Below are positions 23,953 to 31,577 of a DNA stretch of 64,000 bases, piece by piece. How positions within the stretch are numbered: the first letter of the stretch is position 1; every line of letters begins with the position of its first letter. The notes below the pieces were generated by a model. It was not told where the DNA came from, made no database searches, and saw only the letters and a list, made by a program, of their open reading frames with translations. The stretch comes from Amycolatopsis cihanbeyliensis. GTDB taxonomy: Bacteria; Actinomycetota; Actinomycetes; Mycobacteriales; Pseudonocardiaceae. Location of the stretch: contig NZ_VFML01000001.1 in the NCBI RefSeq assembly GCF_006715045.1, positions 3,874,501 to 3,938,500 of the forward strand. The letters run 5' to 3'. A program made the translations under genes and the position numbers.

Positions 23953-24552
23953 TTGACGGTGGAGATCAGCGCAAGTGTCGACAGTGCTGTTGACCAGGTT
24001 GAGAACGCAACCGATACCAGCATTCCGGCCGCACCCCGCCCGCCCAGGCTCGAGGCCATGCCCGAACTGGAGTGGTCCCAGGCCATCGAACTGCCCCGGG
24101 TGGTCGCGGGGGCCACCAAGCCCTCCGACATCCGGCGCGCCTGGATTCACCGTGCCGCGGAAGAGCACGTGCTCGCGCTGTACCGGGTGGCGTGCCAGGC
24201 GGGCGGGCCGGTGCCCGCGCCGTGGTGGTTACGCGCCCTGGCCGCGGGTGAGCTGCCCAGCAGGGAGTACGGCTTCCGGGTCGAGGACCGGATCGCGCAG
24301 TTGCTCGGCAGGAGGCCGGGCTGGGAGTACGTCCCGTGGTCCATGGACGGTGAGTCCGGCTACTGGGAGTTCATGCCGTCCGAGGGCGGCAAGACCGGGC
24401 ACCGGATCCCCACCACGGTGCTGACCACGGACCGGCACCCCGGGTGGATCGACGTGCTTCCCGCGCACAGCCAGGGCACACCGGACCCGATCACCGTCGC
24501 CGGGCTGGCCGGCCTGCGGTCCCGGCTCGGCGAGTTCGAGGCGGTGCGCTGA
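23953..24552 (+). CDS. Conserved hypothetical protein
   Basis: A 199-residue protein with a TTG start (23953) behind GGAGGTGAC; the alternative GTG 23959 would remove two residues. I do not recognise a characterised domain. It begins with a flexible 30-residue tail, followed by a mostly helical part (SDIRRAWIHRAAEEHVLALYRVACQAGG) and an aromatic-rich part (RPGWEYVPWSMDGESGYWEFMPSEGG). There is no signal peptide or membrane segment, so it is probably cytoplasmic. trmB follows after 43 bp on the same strand, but nothing links their functions. Confidence 0.7.
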   Translation: MTVEISASVDSAVDQVENATDTSIPAAPRPPRLEAMPELEWSQAIELPRVVAGATKPSDIRRAWIHRAAEEHVLALYRVACQAGGPVPAPWWLRALAAGELPSREYGFRVEDRIAQLLGRRPGWEYVPWSMDGESGYWEFMPSEGGKTGHRIPTTVLTTDRHPGWIDVLPAHSQGTPDPITVAGLAGLRSRLGEFEAVR

Positions 24553-24595
24553 CCGGCCCCGCCTCGTCGGCGTGGCCCGGCTATCGTGCGAGCCC

Positions 24596-25306
24596 GTGGA
24601 CAGCGAGCAGCAGCCGCGGATGCGCAGCGTGGTCAGCTACGTACGGCGTGGCGGGCGGATGACGGTGGGTCAGGAACGGGCCTGGGAACGGAACTGGCCG
24701 GCCATGGGCCGGTCGGTGGACGAGCTGGAACCCGGGCCGGTGGACTTCACGGGCTGGTTCGGCCGGTCCGCCCCGCTGCTGCTGGAGATCGGTTCCGGGA
24801 TGGGCGAGACGACCGCGGAGCTGGCCGCCGCGGCGCCGGAGGTGAACTACCTCGCGGTCGAGGTCTACCAGGCCGGGCTCGGGCAGCTCATGCTGCGCGC
24901 GGAGAAGCTCGGTGTGCGGAACCTGCGGCTGTTCCTCGGGGACGCGGTCGTCCTGCTCACCGAGCACGTGCCACCCGACTCGCTGGCCGGGGTCCGGATC
25001 TTCTTCCCCGACCCGTGGCCGAAGAAGAAGCACCACAAGCGCAGGCTGGTCCAGCCGGAGTTCGTGGCGCTGATGACCTCCCGGCTCGCCGCGGGCGGCA
25101 CCCTGCACCTGGCGACCGACTGGGAGAACTACGCGGAGCAGATGCTCGAGCTGTGCACGGCCGAGCCGCAGCTACGTAACCGGTTCCCGGACTGGGCGCC
25201 CCGGCCGGAATGGCGGCCGGTGACCAAGTTCGAGAACCGGGCGCGAGAGGAGGGCCGGGTCAGCCGGGACCTGATCTTCGAACGGGTCGATCACACCGGT
25301 AGCTGA
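24596..25306 (+). CDS. trmB: tRNA (guanine-N7-)-methyltransferase TrmB
   Basis: The frame is open from 24572, but GTG 24596 begins the actinobacterial N-terminus (DSEQQPRMRSVVSYVRRGGRMT); neither has a clear ribosome site. The ~236-residue enzyme has the SAM-binding LLEIGSGMGE, the acidic AVEVYQAG, and the diagnostic FFPDPWPKKKHHKRRLVQ, plus a C-terminal TKFENRA. It transfers methyl from SAM to N7 of G46 in the variable loop of tRNAs. The 3' end overlaps the antisense small membrane gene by 16 bp. Confidence 0.93.
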   Translation: MDSEQQPRMRSVVSYVRRGGRMTVGQERAWERNWPAMGRSVDELEPGPVDFTGWFGRSAPLLLEIGSGMGETTAELAAAAPEVNYLAVEVYQAGLGQLMLRAEKLGVRNLRLFLGDAVVLLTEHVPPDSLAGVRIFFPDPWPKKKHHKRRLVQPEFVALMTSRLAAGGTLHLATDWENYAEQMLELCTAEPQLRNRFPDWAPRPEWRPVTKFENRAREEGRVSRDLIFERVDHTGS

Positions 25307-25461
25307 GCGGTGCGCGCCGGCCGCACCCGCTCGCCCAGCGCGGGCCGGTCGACCTGGCGAACCGGCCGCCGCTCGTTCAGCTCCACCAGCAGCGGCGCGA
25401 GCGCGAGCAGCAGCAGTACCAGCAGGCCGATGGCGCTTCCCACCGTCACGAGCAGTTGCAT
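25291..25461 (-). CDS. Small 56-residue single-pass membrane protein
   Basis: ATG 25461 is preceded by a near-perfect ribosome site (GGAGGAAATC, spacing 6), and the frame runs 56 codons to TGA 25291. Residues 2-27 are a strong hydrophobic helix (QLLVTVGSAIGLLVLLLLAL), then a basic, Arg/Pro-rich tail of about 30 residues. The combination of a strong site and a clean membrane helix makes it very likely real. It converges with trmB and overlaps its last 16 bp. No family is recognised; roles such as regulator of the adjacent ABC permease are speculative. Confidence 0.65.
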   Translation of the reverse strand: MQLLVTVGSAIGLLVLLLLALAPLLVELNERRPVRQVDRPALGERVRPARTAQLPV

Positions 25462-25608
25462 GATTTCCTCCTGGAGTCACCGGTGGCCGCACCACGCGGC
25501 CGACTGACCCCAGTTTCCAGCGAAAGCGCAGGTCAGCGGATCGGTCGAGTGGCCGGTGCCCCCTGGCCGACCGGCCGGAAAGCGACCGCCCGATCGGCCG
25601 ATGGAAGC

Positions 25609-25654
25609 CGTCGACACTCCGGCCCTCCCCCGACGAAGGGCCGGAGTGTCGACG
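25609..25654 (-). terminator. Strong 18-bp hairpin after the FtsX-like permease gene
   Basis: A perfect 18-bp inverted repeat (25609-25626 and 25637-25654; core TCGACACTCCGGCCC) with a 10-base loop lies 12 bases beyond the permease stop (25667) on the minus strand. Confidence 0.85.
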
Positions 25655-25666
25655 GCGAGCGGGGCG

Positions 25667-27919
25667 CTACTCCTCGGCAAGCGGCTCGGCACGCACCCGG
25701 TTCAGTGCCGGGCGGCACACCGAGGCGGCCAGCGTGGCCACCCCGGCGCCGAGCACCACCGGGGCCAGCACCCACGGGCTGAGCACGATCGATCCGTAGT
25801 CGAACAGGCTGAACAACCCGAGCCCGACGAGTACCCCGACCAGGCCCGCGCCAACCGTGGCGACCAGCGCGGGCAGTGCGGCCTCGGTGCGCAGCGCCCG
25901 CGCCAGCACCCGCACCGGTGTGCCGGCGGCGATCAGCGCACCGAAGGTCCGCCGCCGGTCCATGACCGAGCCCGCGGTGGCGATGGCGGCACTGCACCCG
26001 GCCAGTACCGCGGCCGCGACCAGCCCGATCACCGTCACCCTGCGCAGGTCGGCCAGCTGGGTCTGCTGCCCGGCCAGCCGGAGCTCGCGGCTGTACACCT
26101 GCTCGCCGCCCGCGGCCGCGACCAGCGCGGTGCGCACGACCTCCCGGTTCTGCCGCGTGGTCGGCACCGCCACGGTGACGTCCTGCGGGACGAACCCCGC
26201 TGGCAGCACCGCCGGGTCGATGAGCACCGAACCGGAGATGTCCGCGTCCCCCGCGGACACCGGGCGCACCGGGGTGCCCTCGGGCAGCGGTGTGCCCCCC
26301 TCCGCCGGGTCCGGGGCGTCCCACTGGCCGACCGCCAGCCCTTCGGTTTCCATCCGGTAGTCGCTGTAGATCCCGGGGGTCCCTGCGCAGGCGCCACCGA
26401 ACTCGAACCGGGTCAGCTTCTCGGCCGCGGCGCAGCTCAGCACCAGCGCCGGCTGGCCTGCCCCGGACTCGTTGGTGAGCACCACCCTGCCGGCGCCGAC
26501 GGCGCGTTCGGACTGGCCGTAACGGGCCAGCTCCGCGTTGGCCGTGCCGAGCACCTGCGCGGCGCGGTCCGCCGTGGTGTCCAGGTAGAGCACGGAGTCG
26601 TGGAAGGAGCGGCCGCCGCCCGCCTGCGCCTCGAAGCTGGGCAGCAGGGTCAGCGCCATGGAGCCCACGAACACCGCCAGTACCACCCCGGCCGAGGCGC
26701 GGTAGGCGCCCTTCGGATCATCCCGCAGCCGCCTGCCCGCCAGCAGCGCGGCCGGCCTGCGCCAGGACCGCACGAAGATCCCGCCGACCGCCGAGGTGAT
26801 CCACGGGCCGACGATCGCGGCCGAGCCGACGATCATGGCGAGCCCGGCCAGCAGCAGCAACTGGGCCAGCTCCGGATCGAAGGACGAGCCGGAGACGACG
26901 ACGTAGCAGAAGAACAGCCCGGCCACCGGCAACGCGAGCAGCCGCCACCAGTGCAGCGGTTTGCGCCCGTGCGCGCCCGCCGCGCCGAGCGGGGTCCGCA
27001 GCACCCTGCGCAACCCGAGCACCGCCGCCGCCAGCACCAGCAGCGGGATGGCCAGCACGATCGCCACGGTGAACGCGGTCGGCGTGGTGAAATCGTCGGC
27101 CTGCCAGGTCCCGCCGTCCCACGGCACCGTGGTGGCCAGCGAGCGCAGGCCGGGACCGGCCGCGAACCCCAGCAGGGCACCCCCGACCGAGGCGAACGCG
27201 ATCTCGGCCGCCACCATCGAGGTCACCTGGCCAGGGGTGGCGCCCGCCAGCCGCAGCGCGGCGAGGCGTCGCTCCCTGCGTGCCGCGGTGAGCCGGGCGG
27301 CCGAGGCGACCAGCACCAGGCTGGGCACCAGCAGTACCACCACACCTACCCCGGCGAGCAGGCTCAGCAGCGGATCGGTGTCCGCGTCGCCGGACGGGAA
27401 GCCGGCCAGCCGCATCGCGTCCGCCGGCATGCCGTCCGGGGCGTGCCCGACCAGTGCGAGCAGTTGCTCGGGTGAGCGCAGCGCCTCGGCACCCAGCAGG
27501 CCGGCCGCGTCCCCGCCGAACCGGTCACCCAGCTCGGCGGCCGGGGTGTGGTCGATCCGCTGTGCCAGCTCGGGGGAGACCAGCACCTCGCCCGGTCCGG
27601 GCAGCCGCGGTATCCCCGGCGGTAGCCGCACGGCGGACGGGTCGGCCAGTGCCGCCACGTCCACCCTGGTGATCTCCTCGTCGCCGGTGTAGTCGGTGCT
27701 GCGCTGGTAGGCGAGCGTGGCGGCACCCTCGGACGGCAGGTAGCCGTGGCCGTCCTGCCACATCGCCCGCTCGGCGCGGGCCTGGGTGGCGAAGGGTAGG
27801 CCTACCAGCAGCAGCACCAGCGCGGTGGCCACCGCGACGCCGACCCCGGTGAGGATCGCCGAGGTGCGGGTCCGCCGGTCCACCCGCAGTACGCGTAGCG
27901 CCAGCCTGAAGCTATTCAT
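25667..27919 (-). CDS. ABC transporter permease, FtsX/MacB type
   Basis: A 750-residue protein starting at ATG 27919, which overlaps the stop of the last coupling mini-ORF. The N-terminus is membrane-embedded (RTSAILTGVGVAVATALVLLLVGL), followed by a ~200-residue outer domain. Two FtsX blocks of three or four helices are visible (about 255-400 with RLTAARRERRLAALRLAGATPGQV, and the C-terminal VMDRRRTFGALIAAGTPVRVLARAL). The duplicated FtsX core is typical of large actinobacterial permeases that work with LolD/MacB-like ATPases. It acts with the ATPase encoded just upstream, and probably responds to the divergent two-component system. Confidence 0.9.
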   Translation of the reverse strand: MNSFRLALRVLRVDRRTRTSAILTGVGVAVATALVLLLVGLPFATQARAERAMWQDGHGYLPSEGAATLAYQRSTDYTGDEEITRVDVAALADPSAVRLPPGIPRLPGPGEVLVSPELAQRIDHTPAAELGDRFGGDAAGLLGAEALRSPEQLLALVGHAPDGMPADAMRLAGFPSGDADTDPLLSLLAGVGVVVLLVPSLVLVASAARLTAARRERRLAALRLAGATPGQVTSMVAAEIAFASVGGALLGFAAGPGLRSLATTVPWDGGTWQADDFTTPTAFTVAIVLAIPLLVLAAAVLGLRRVLRTPLGAAGAHGRKPLHWWRLLALPVAGLFFCYVVVSGSSFDPELAQLLLLAGLAMIVGSAAIVGPWITSAVGGIFVRSWRRPAALLAGRRLRDDPKGAYRASAGVVLAVFVGSMALTLLPSFEAQAGGGRSFHDSVLYLDTTADRAAQVLGTANAELARYGQSERAVGAGRVVLTNESGAGQPALVLSCAAAEKLTRFEFGGACAGTPGIYSDYRMETEGLAVGQWDAPDPAEGGTPLPEGTPVRPVSAGDADISGSVLIDPAVLPAGFVPQDVTVAVPTTRQNREVVRTALVAAAGGEQVYSRELRLAGQQTQLADLRRVTVIGLVAAAVLAGCSAAIATAGSVMDRRRTFGALIAAGTPVRVLARALRTEAALPALVATVGAGLVGVLVGLGLFSLFDYGSIVLSPWVLAPVVLGAGVATLAASVCRPALNRVRAEPLAEE

Positions 27920-28146
27920 GCTTCGACTCCTCCTCGCTGCGCTCCTCGGCCCGCGGACCGGACCTGCGATGCTCCCTCGTCGTCACCGAAGGTCATGCTT
28001 CGACTCCTCCTCGCCGCGCTCCTCGGCCCGCGGACCGGACCTGCGATGCTCCCTCGTCGTCACCGAAGGTCATGCTTCGACTCCTCCTCGCCGCGCTCCT
28101 CGGCCCGCGGACCGGACCTGCGATGCTCCCTCGTCGTCACCGACGG
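27916..28146 (-). repeat. Three exact-length 77-bp tandem repeats linking ATPase and permease genes
   Basis: Units occupy 27916-27992, 27993-28069 and 28070-28146 and are almost identical. Read on the minus strand, each unit carries ATGA at its start, a 26-codon frame (MTFGDDEGASQVRSAGRG...GGVEA) and GAGGAGGAGTCGAAGC just before the next ATGA. The ATPase stop overlaps the first ATG (28150), each mini-ORF stop overlaps the next ATG, and the last stop overlaps the permease ATG (27919). The array therefore forms a chain of termination-reinitiation sites. The number of units may vary between strains by slippage. Confidence 0.9.
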
Positions 28147-28857
28147 TCATGGCGCTGCCACCACCGCGTTGTCGATGAGCCCGTCCCGGATCGCCACGGT
28201 GCGCGGCACGGAGTCGGCCAGCTCGCGATCGTGCGTCACGATGATCACCGCGGCCCCGCTGTCCCGCGCCGCGGACAGCAGCGCGTCCATCGTGTCCCGG
28301 CCGGTGCGGGTGTCCAGCGCGCCGGTCGGCTCGTCGGCGAAGATGACCCGTGGCCGGTGGGTGAGTGCCCTGGCGATCGCCACCCGCTGCGCCTCACCGC
28401 CGGACAGCTCACCAGGGCGCTGCCGCTCCTTGCCGGACAACCCCAGCCTGCTCAGCCAGTCCCGCGCGGACCGCAGTGCCTCCCCGCGGCCGGTTCCGCC
28501 GAGCAGTAGCGGTAGCGCGACGTTCTCCTCGGCACTCAGCTCGGCGACCAGCATCCCGGACTGGAACACGAACCCGAACTCGGTGCGGCGCAGCTCGCTG
28601 CGCTTGGTCTCGCCGAGCCGGTCGACACGCGTGCCCGCGAGGTGGATCTCGCCCGCGTCGGCGCGCAGGATGCCGGCCAGCACGTGCAGCAGCGAGGTCT
28701 TGCCGGAGCCGGACGGACCGACGATCGCCACGGCGTCCCCCGGTTGGATGTCGATGTCCACCCCGGCCAAGGCGTGCTGCGTGCCGTACCGCTTGACCAG
28801 CCCCCGGCCGGAAAGCACCGGCGCCCCCTGCGGACCGGGCCTTTGTGTTGTCTGCAC
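28147..28857 (-). CDS. ABC transporter ATP-binding protein, LolD/MacB type
   Basis: The frame is open from 28920, but GTG 28857 follows AAGGAAGAG at good spacing, giving 236 residues. Motifs: Walker A GPSGSGKTS, Q-loop FVFQSG, signature LSGGEAQRVAIARAL, Walker B VIFADEPTGALD, switch His (VTHD). These are the features of ATPases paired with FtsX-like permeases. The stop TGA (28147-28149) overlaps the ATG of the first 77-bp repeat. The gene diverges from the histidine kinase, and a 20-bp palindrome lies between them. Confidence 0.94.
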   Translation of the reverse strand: MQTTQRPGPQGAPVLSGRGLVKRYGTQHALAGVDIDIQPGDAVAIVGPSGSGKTSLLHVLAGILRADAGEIHLAGTRVDRLGETKRSELRRTEFGFVFQSGMLVAELSAEENVALPLLLGGTGRGEALRSARDWLSRLGLSGKERQRPGELSGGEAQRVAIARALTHRPRVIFADEPTGALDTRTGRDTMDALLSAARDSGAAVIIVTHDRELADSVPRTVAIRDGLIDNAVVAAP

Positions 28858-28952
28858 GAAACTCTTCCTTCCAGGTCTGTTGCCTGCGGAGCAGCCTCGC
28901 GCGGGAGCGGCACCGGGCACTTCGGACGGAAGGCCTGTGCCGGGCCGCTGCT

Positions 28953-28972
28953 CATCGGCCGATCGGCCGATG
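28953..28972. promoter_or_regulatory. 20-bp perfect palindrome in the divergent ABC / histidine kinase promoter region
   Basis: CATCGGCCGATCGGCCGATG reads the same on both strands and is centred in the 170-bp gap between the ATPase (start 28857) and kinase (start 29028). A related half (CGATCGGCCGATGG) recurs at about 25591-25604 behind the permease gene. It is a good candidate operator for the neighbouring response regulator, by position only. Confidence 0.5.
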
Positions 28973-29027
28973 GCGGAGGGCTACCCGGCCAAGGTGCGGT
29001 TCGGCGCGATTGGCTTACCGTCACGGT

Positions 29028-30833
29028 GTGTCCCAGTCGTCCAACCGGCTCACCCGCCGGCTCACCGCCGCGTTGCAGTGGCTCGGGCTGCCCGGCAGCG
29101 TGCTGGCGGCCGCGCTGCTGTGCGACCTGGTGATCATCTTCTCCGCCGCGACCGACCATATCGGCCAGCCGTCGGCCGACCTGGTGCTGCTGCCCGGCGT
29201 CCTGATGCTGTCCGCCTGCGCGCTGTGGGCCCGCAGCCAGCCGGTGACGGCCACCTTCGCCGGCTCGGCGGTGCTGTTCGTGTCCAGCACCCTGATCGTG
29301 CTGGGCCACGGGGCCCCGTACACCGCGCTGCTGTCCACCGTCTCCTTCGCCGAGACGGTCGCGGGGTTCGAGCTGGTGTTCTACTGCGTGCGCACGGCCC
29401 GTGGCGGGGTGGCCTTCACCGCCGTCGCGACGCTGGTGACCTCCTGCCTGCTGGCGATCGCGATGCGCACCGAGGGGACCTTCCTGGTGCGGCGCAGCGA
29501 CGTCATCCAGACCCTGGTGGCCGGGCTGGTACTGCTGATCGTGGCGGTGGTGACCGGCATCCAGTTCCGCAAGCCGCCGGCCCGGCGGGAACCGGGTCCG
29601 CTGGCCAGCCTCGTGCGCGGCCAGTGGCCGCTGATCGGGGCGTTCTCCCTGCTGCTGTTCCTGGAGATGTACACCACGGCCTCCACCGAACTGCGCACGG
29701 CGCCGGTATTGCTGTGCTCGATGGCCTCGGCGGGCTGCGCCGTGCTCGCGACCCGCTACCCGATGCGCGCGGGGTTCGGGCTGGTGCTGTCCATGCTGCT
29801 GTCCGCGCTGGTGTCCTGGCAGTTACCGGGGGACAGCTACATCACCGCCACCGGCATGCCGATCAGCCAGATCGCGGCCGGCGGCATGGTGGTGGTGCTG
29901 CTCGTCCGGTACCTGCAGCCGGTGCGCGCGTGGACCGTGATCGGGCTGCTGGCCGGGGTGGTGGCGCTGGCCGCGTTGCTGAACTCGCGGGCGGGCCTGC
30001 CCTACCCGAGTGTGGACGGGCTGCGTGCGCTGTTCGTCGCCGCGGTGCTGACCCTCGGCGTCGCGGTGGCCACCGGGCTGTTCCTCCGGTCAAGGGACTC
30101 GGAGCGGACCCAGGCGGTACAGGCCGCGGTCACCGACGCGCAGACCTCGGAGCGGATGGCACTGGCCCGCGAGCTGCACGATGTGGTCGCGCATCACGTC
30201 ACCGGGATCGTGGTGCAGGCGCAGGCGGCGAAGATGGTCGCCCAGCAGAACCCGATGGTCGTGGTGGACGCGCTGGAGCGGATCGAGACCGCGGGAACCG
30301 ACGCGCTCACCGCGATGCGCAGGCTGGTGCGCAGTATGCGCGGGGACGCACCAGCGGGCAGCAGCGAGCTCAGCGAGCAGGCCACCACCGACCTCGCCGC
30401 CGACCTGCGCAGGCTGGTCGACTCCGCGCAGCACGGGGTGTCGGTGGAGCTGGATCTCGACCTGCCGCCCGGCCTGCCGCAGGAGGTCGCCCGCTCCACG
30501 CTGCGGCTGGTGCAGGAGTCGCTGACCAACGTCGGCAAGCACGCCGCCACGGCCACCATGGTCGCGGTGTCCGCTCGGGTCGAGGGCGGGCAGTTGCACA
30601 TCCGAGTGAGCGACGACGGCGAGCACGAACGCCAGCGACCGGTGGGCGGTGGAGAAGACGCAGCGGCGCGCGGCGCCTCCGTGGTGGGCGGCGGCGGGTG
30701 GCGGGACGGCGGCTACGGTCTGGTCGGTATGCGCGAACGAGTCGAACTACTGCACGGACGGCTCTCCGCCGGGCCGGGGCCGGACGGTGGCTGGCTGGTC
30801 GAGGCGTGGTTACCGCTGGAAGGAGTCGAATGA
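29028..30833 (+). CDS. Sensor histidine kinase (HisKA_3) with multi-helix membrane domain
   Basis: GTG 29028 begins the protein (SQSSNRLTRRLTAALQWLGL); upstream in-frame codons lie inside the divergent ATPase region. The 601-residue product has about ten hydrophobic segments up to residue 350, with no large sensor domain. The catalytic core is ARELHDVVAHHVTGIVVQAQAA (His384), VQESLTNVGKHA (N box) and GYGLVGMRERVELLHG (G box). A Gly/Ala-rich insertion of about 20 residues (VGGGEDAAARGASVVGGGG) lies between N and G boxes. It is coupled to the response regulator through a 22-codon mini-ORF. Confidence 0.92.
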   Translation: MSQSSNRLTRRLTAALQWLGLPGSVLAAALLCDLVIIFSAATDHIGQPSADLVLLPGVLMLSACALWARSQPVTATFAGSAVLFVSSTLIVLGHGAPYTALLSTVSFAETVAGFELVFYCVRTARGGVAFTAVATLVTSCLLAIAMRTEGTFLVRRSDVIQTLVAGLVLLIVAVVTGIQFRKPPARREPGPLASLVRGQWPLIGAFSLLLFLEMYTTASTELRTAPVLLCSMASAGCAVLATRYPMRAGFGLVLSMLLSALVSWQLPGDSYITATGMPISQIAAGGMVVVLLVRYLQPVRAWTVIGLLAGVVALAALLNSRAGLPYPSVDGLRALFVAAVLTLGVAVATGLFLRSRDSERTQAVQAAVTDAQTSERMALARELHDVVAHHVTGIVVQAQAAKMVAQQNPMVVVDALERIETAGTDALTAMRRLVRSMRGDAPAGSSELSEQATTDLAADLRRLVDSAQHGVSVELDLDLPPGLPQEVARSTLRLVQESLTNVGKHAATATMVAVSARVEGGQLHIRVSDDGEHERQRPVGGGEDAAARGASVVGGGGWRDGGYGLVGMRERVELLHGRLSAGPGPDGGWLVEAWLPLEGVE

Positions 30834-30898
30834 TGGGCACGGTCCTGCGCCGCGGCACCCCGCGGGGGTCGCACCTGGTCGCGGAGGAAACCGAGTGA
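30830..30898 (+). CDS. 22-residue coupling mini-ORF between kinase and response regulator
   Basis: ATG 30830 overlaps the kinase stop (ATGA) and follows AAGGAGTCGA; the frame reads MMGTVLRRGTPRGSHLVAEE and stops at 30898, overlapping the GTG of the response regulator (GTGA). The GGAGTCGAA-ATGA junction resembles the one in the 77-bp repeats nearby. A leader function for ribosome hand-over is more likely than a functional peptide. A GCGGAGGAAA site for the regulator is embedded in it. Confidence 0.4.
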   Translation: MMGTVLRRGTPRGSHLVAEETE

Positions 30899-31548
30899 TA
30901 AGGGTGCTGATCGCCGACGACCAGGACATGGTGCGGACCGGGTTCCGGATGATCCTCGACGCGCAGGACGACATCGAGGTGGTCGCCGACGTGCCGGACG
31001 GGGTGGAAGCCGTGCGCAAGGCAAGGGAGCTGCGACCGGACGTCTGCCTGCTGGACATCCGGATGCCCGGCATGGACGGCCTCGCGGTGACCAGGCAGTT
31101 GGCCGGGCCGGACGTCGCCGACCCGATCAAGGTGGTCGTGGTGACCACCTTCGACCTGGACGAGTACGTGCACACCGCGCTGCGCAACGGGGCGAGCGGG
31201 TTCCTGCTGAAGGACGCCGGCCCCGCGCTGCTGATCGAGGCGGTGCGCGCGGCCGAGCGCGGGGACGCGCTGGTGTCGCCGCAGATCACCGTGCGGCTGC
31301 TGCGGCACTTCGACGGCCCCGCACCGAGCCGGGACAGCGAGGAACCGAGCGAGCCGCTCACCGCCCGCGAGCTGGATGTGGTGCGGGCCACGGCCCGCGG
31401 GCTCACCAATACCGAGATCGGAACCGAGCTGTTCCTCTCGCTGTCCACGGTGAAGACCCATCTCGCCTCGGTCCAGTCCAAGATCAACGCCAGGAACCGG
31501 GTGGAGATCGCGGCCTGGGCCTGGCGTTCCGGGCTGATGGACGGCTGA
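30895..31548 (+). CDS. Response regulator, NarL/FixJ family
   Basis: GTG 30895 gives 217 residues; the longer upstream frame lacks support. The receiver has DD at 8-9, Asp54 (CLLDIRMPG), VVTTFDLDEY and FLLKD; the LuxR-type domain reads LTARELDVVRATARGLTNTEIGTELFLSLSTVKTHLASVQSKI. It is about half identical in pattern to the regulator at 20.8 kb, so the two systems are paralogues. Expected targets are the divergent ABC operon and itself. Confidence 0.94.
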   Translation: MIRVLIADDQDMVRTGFRMILDAQDDIEVVADVPDGVEAVRKARELRPDVCLLDIRMPGMDGLAVTRQLAGPDVADPIKVVVVTTFDLDEYVHTALRNGASGFLLKDAGPALLIEAVRAAERGDALVSPQITVRLLRHFDGPAPSRDSEEPSEPLTARELDVVRATARGLTNTEIGTELFLSLSTVKTHLASVQSKINARNRVEIAAWAWRSGLMDG

Positions 31549-31577
31549 GGGTCGTCGCGGTTCCGTACGATCGCGAC

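Noticed and set aside
27995..30898. A 967-codon plus-strand open frame
   Set aside because: It runs antisense to the ABC ATPase and out of frame through the kinase; composition is Arg/Pro/Gly-rich as expected from GC-rich shadow frames. Only its last 23 codons (30830-30898) have independent support.
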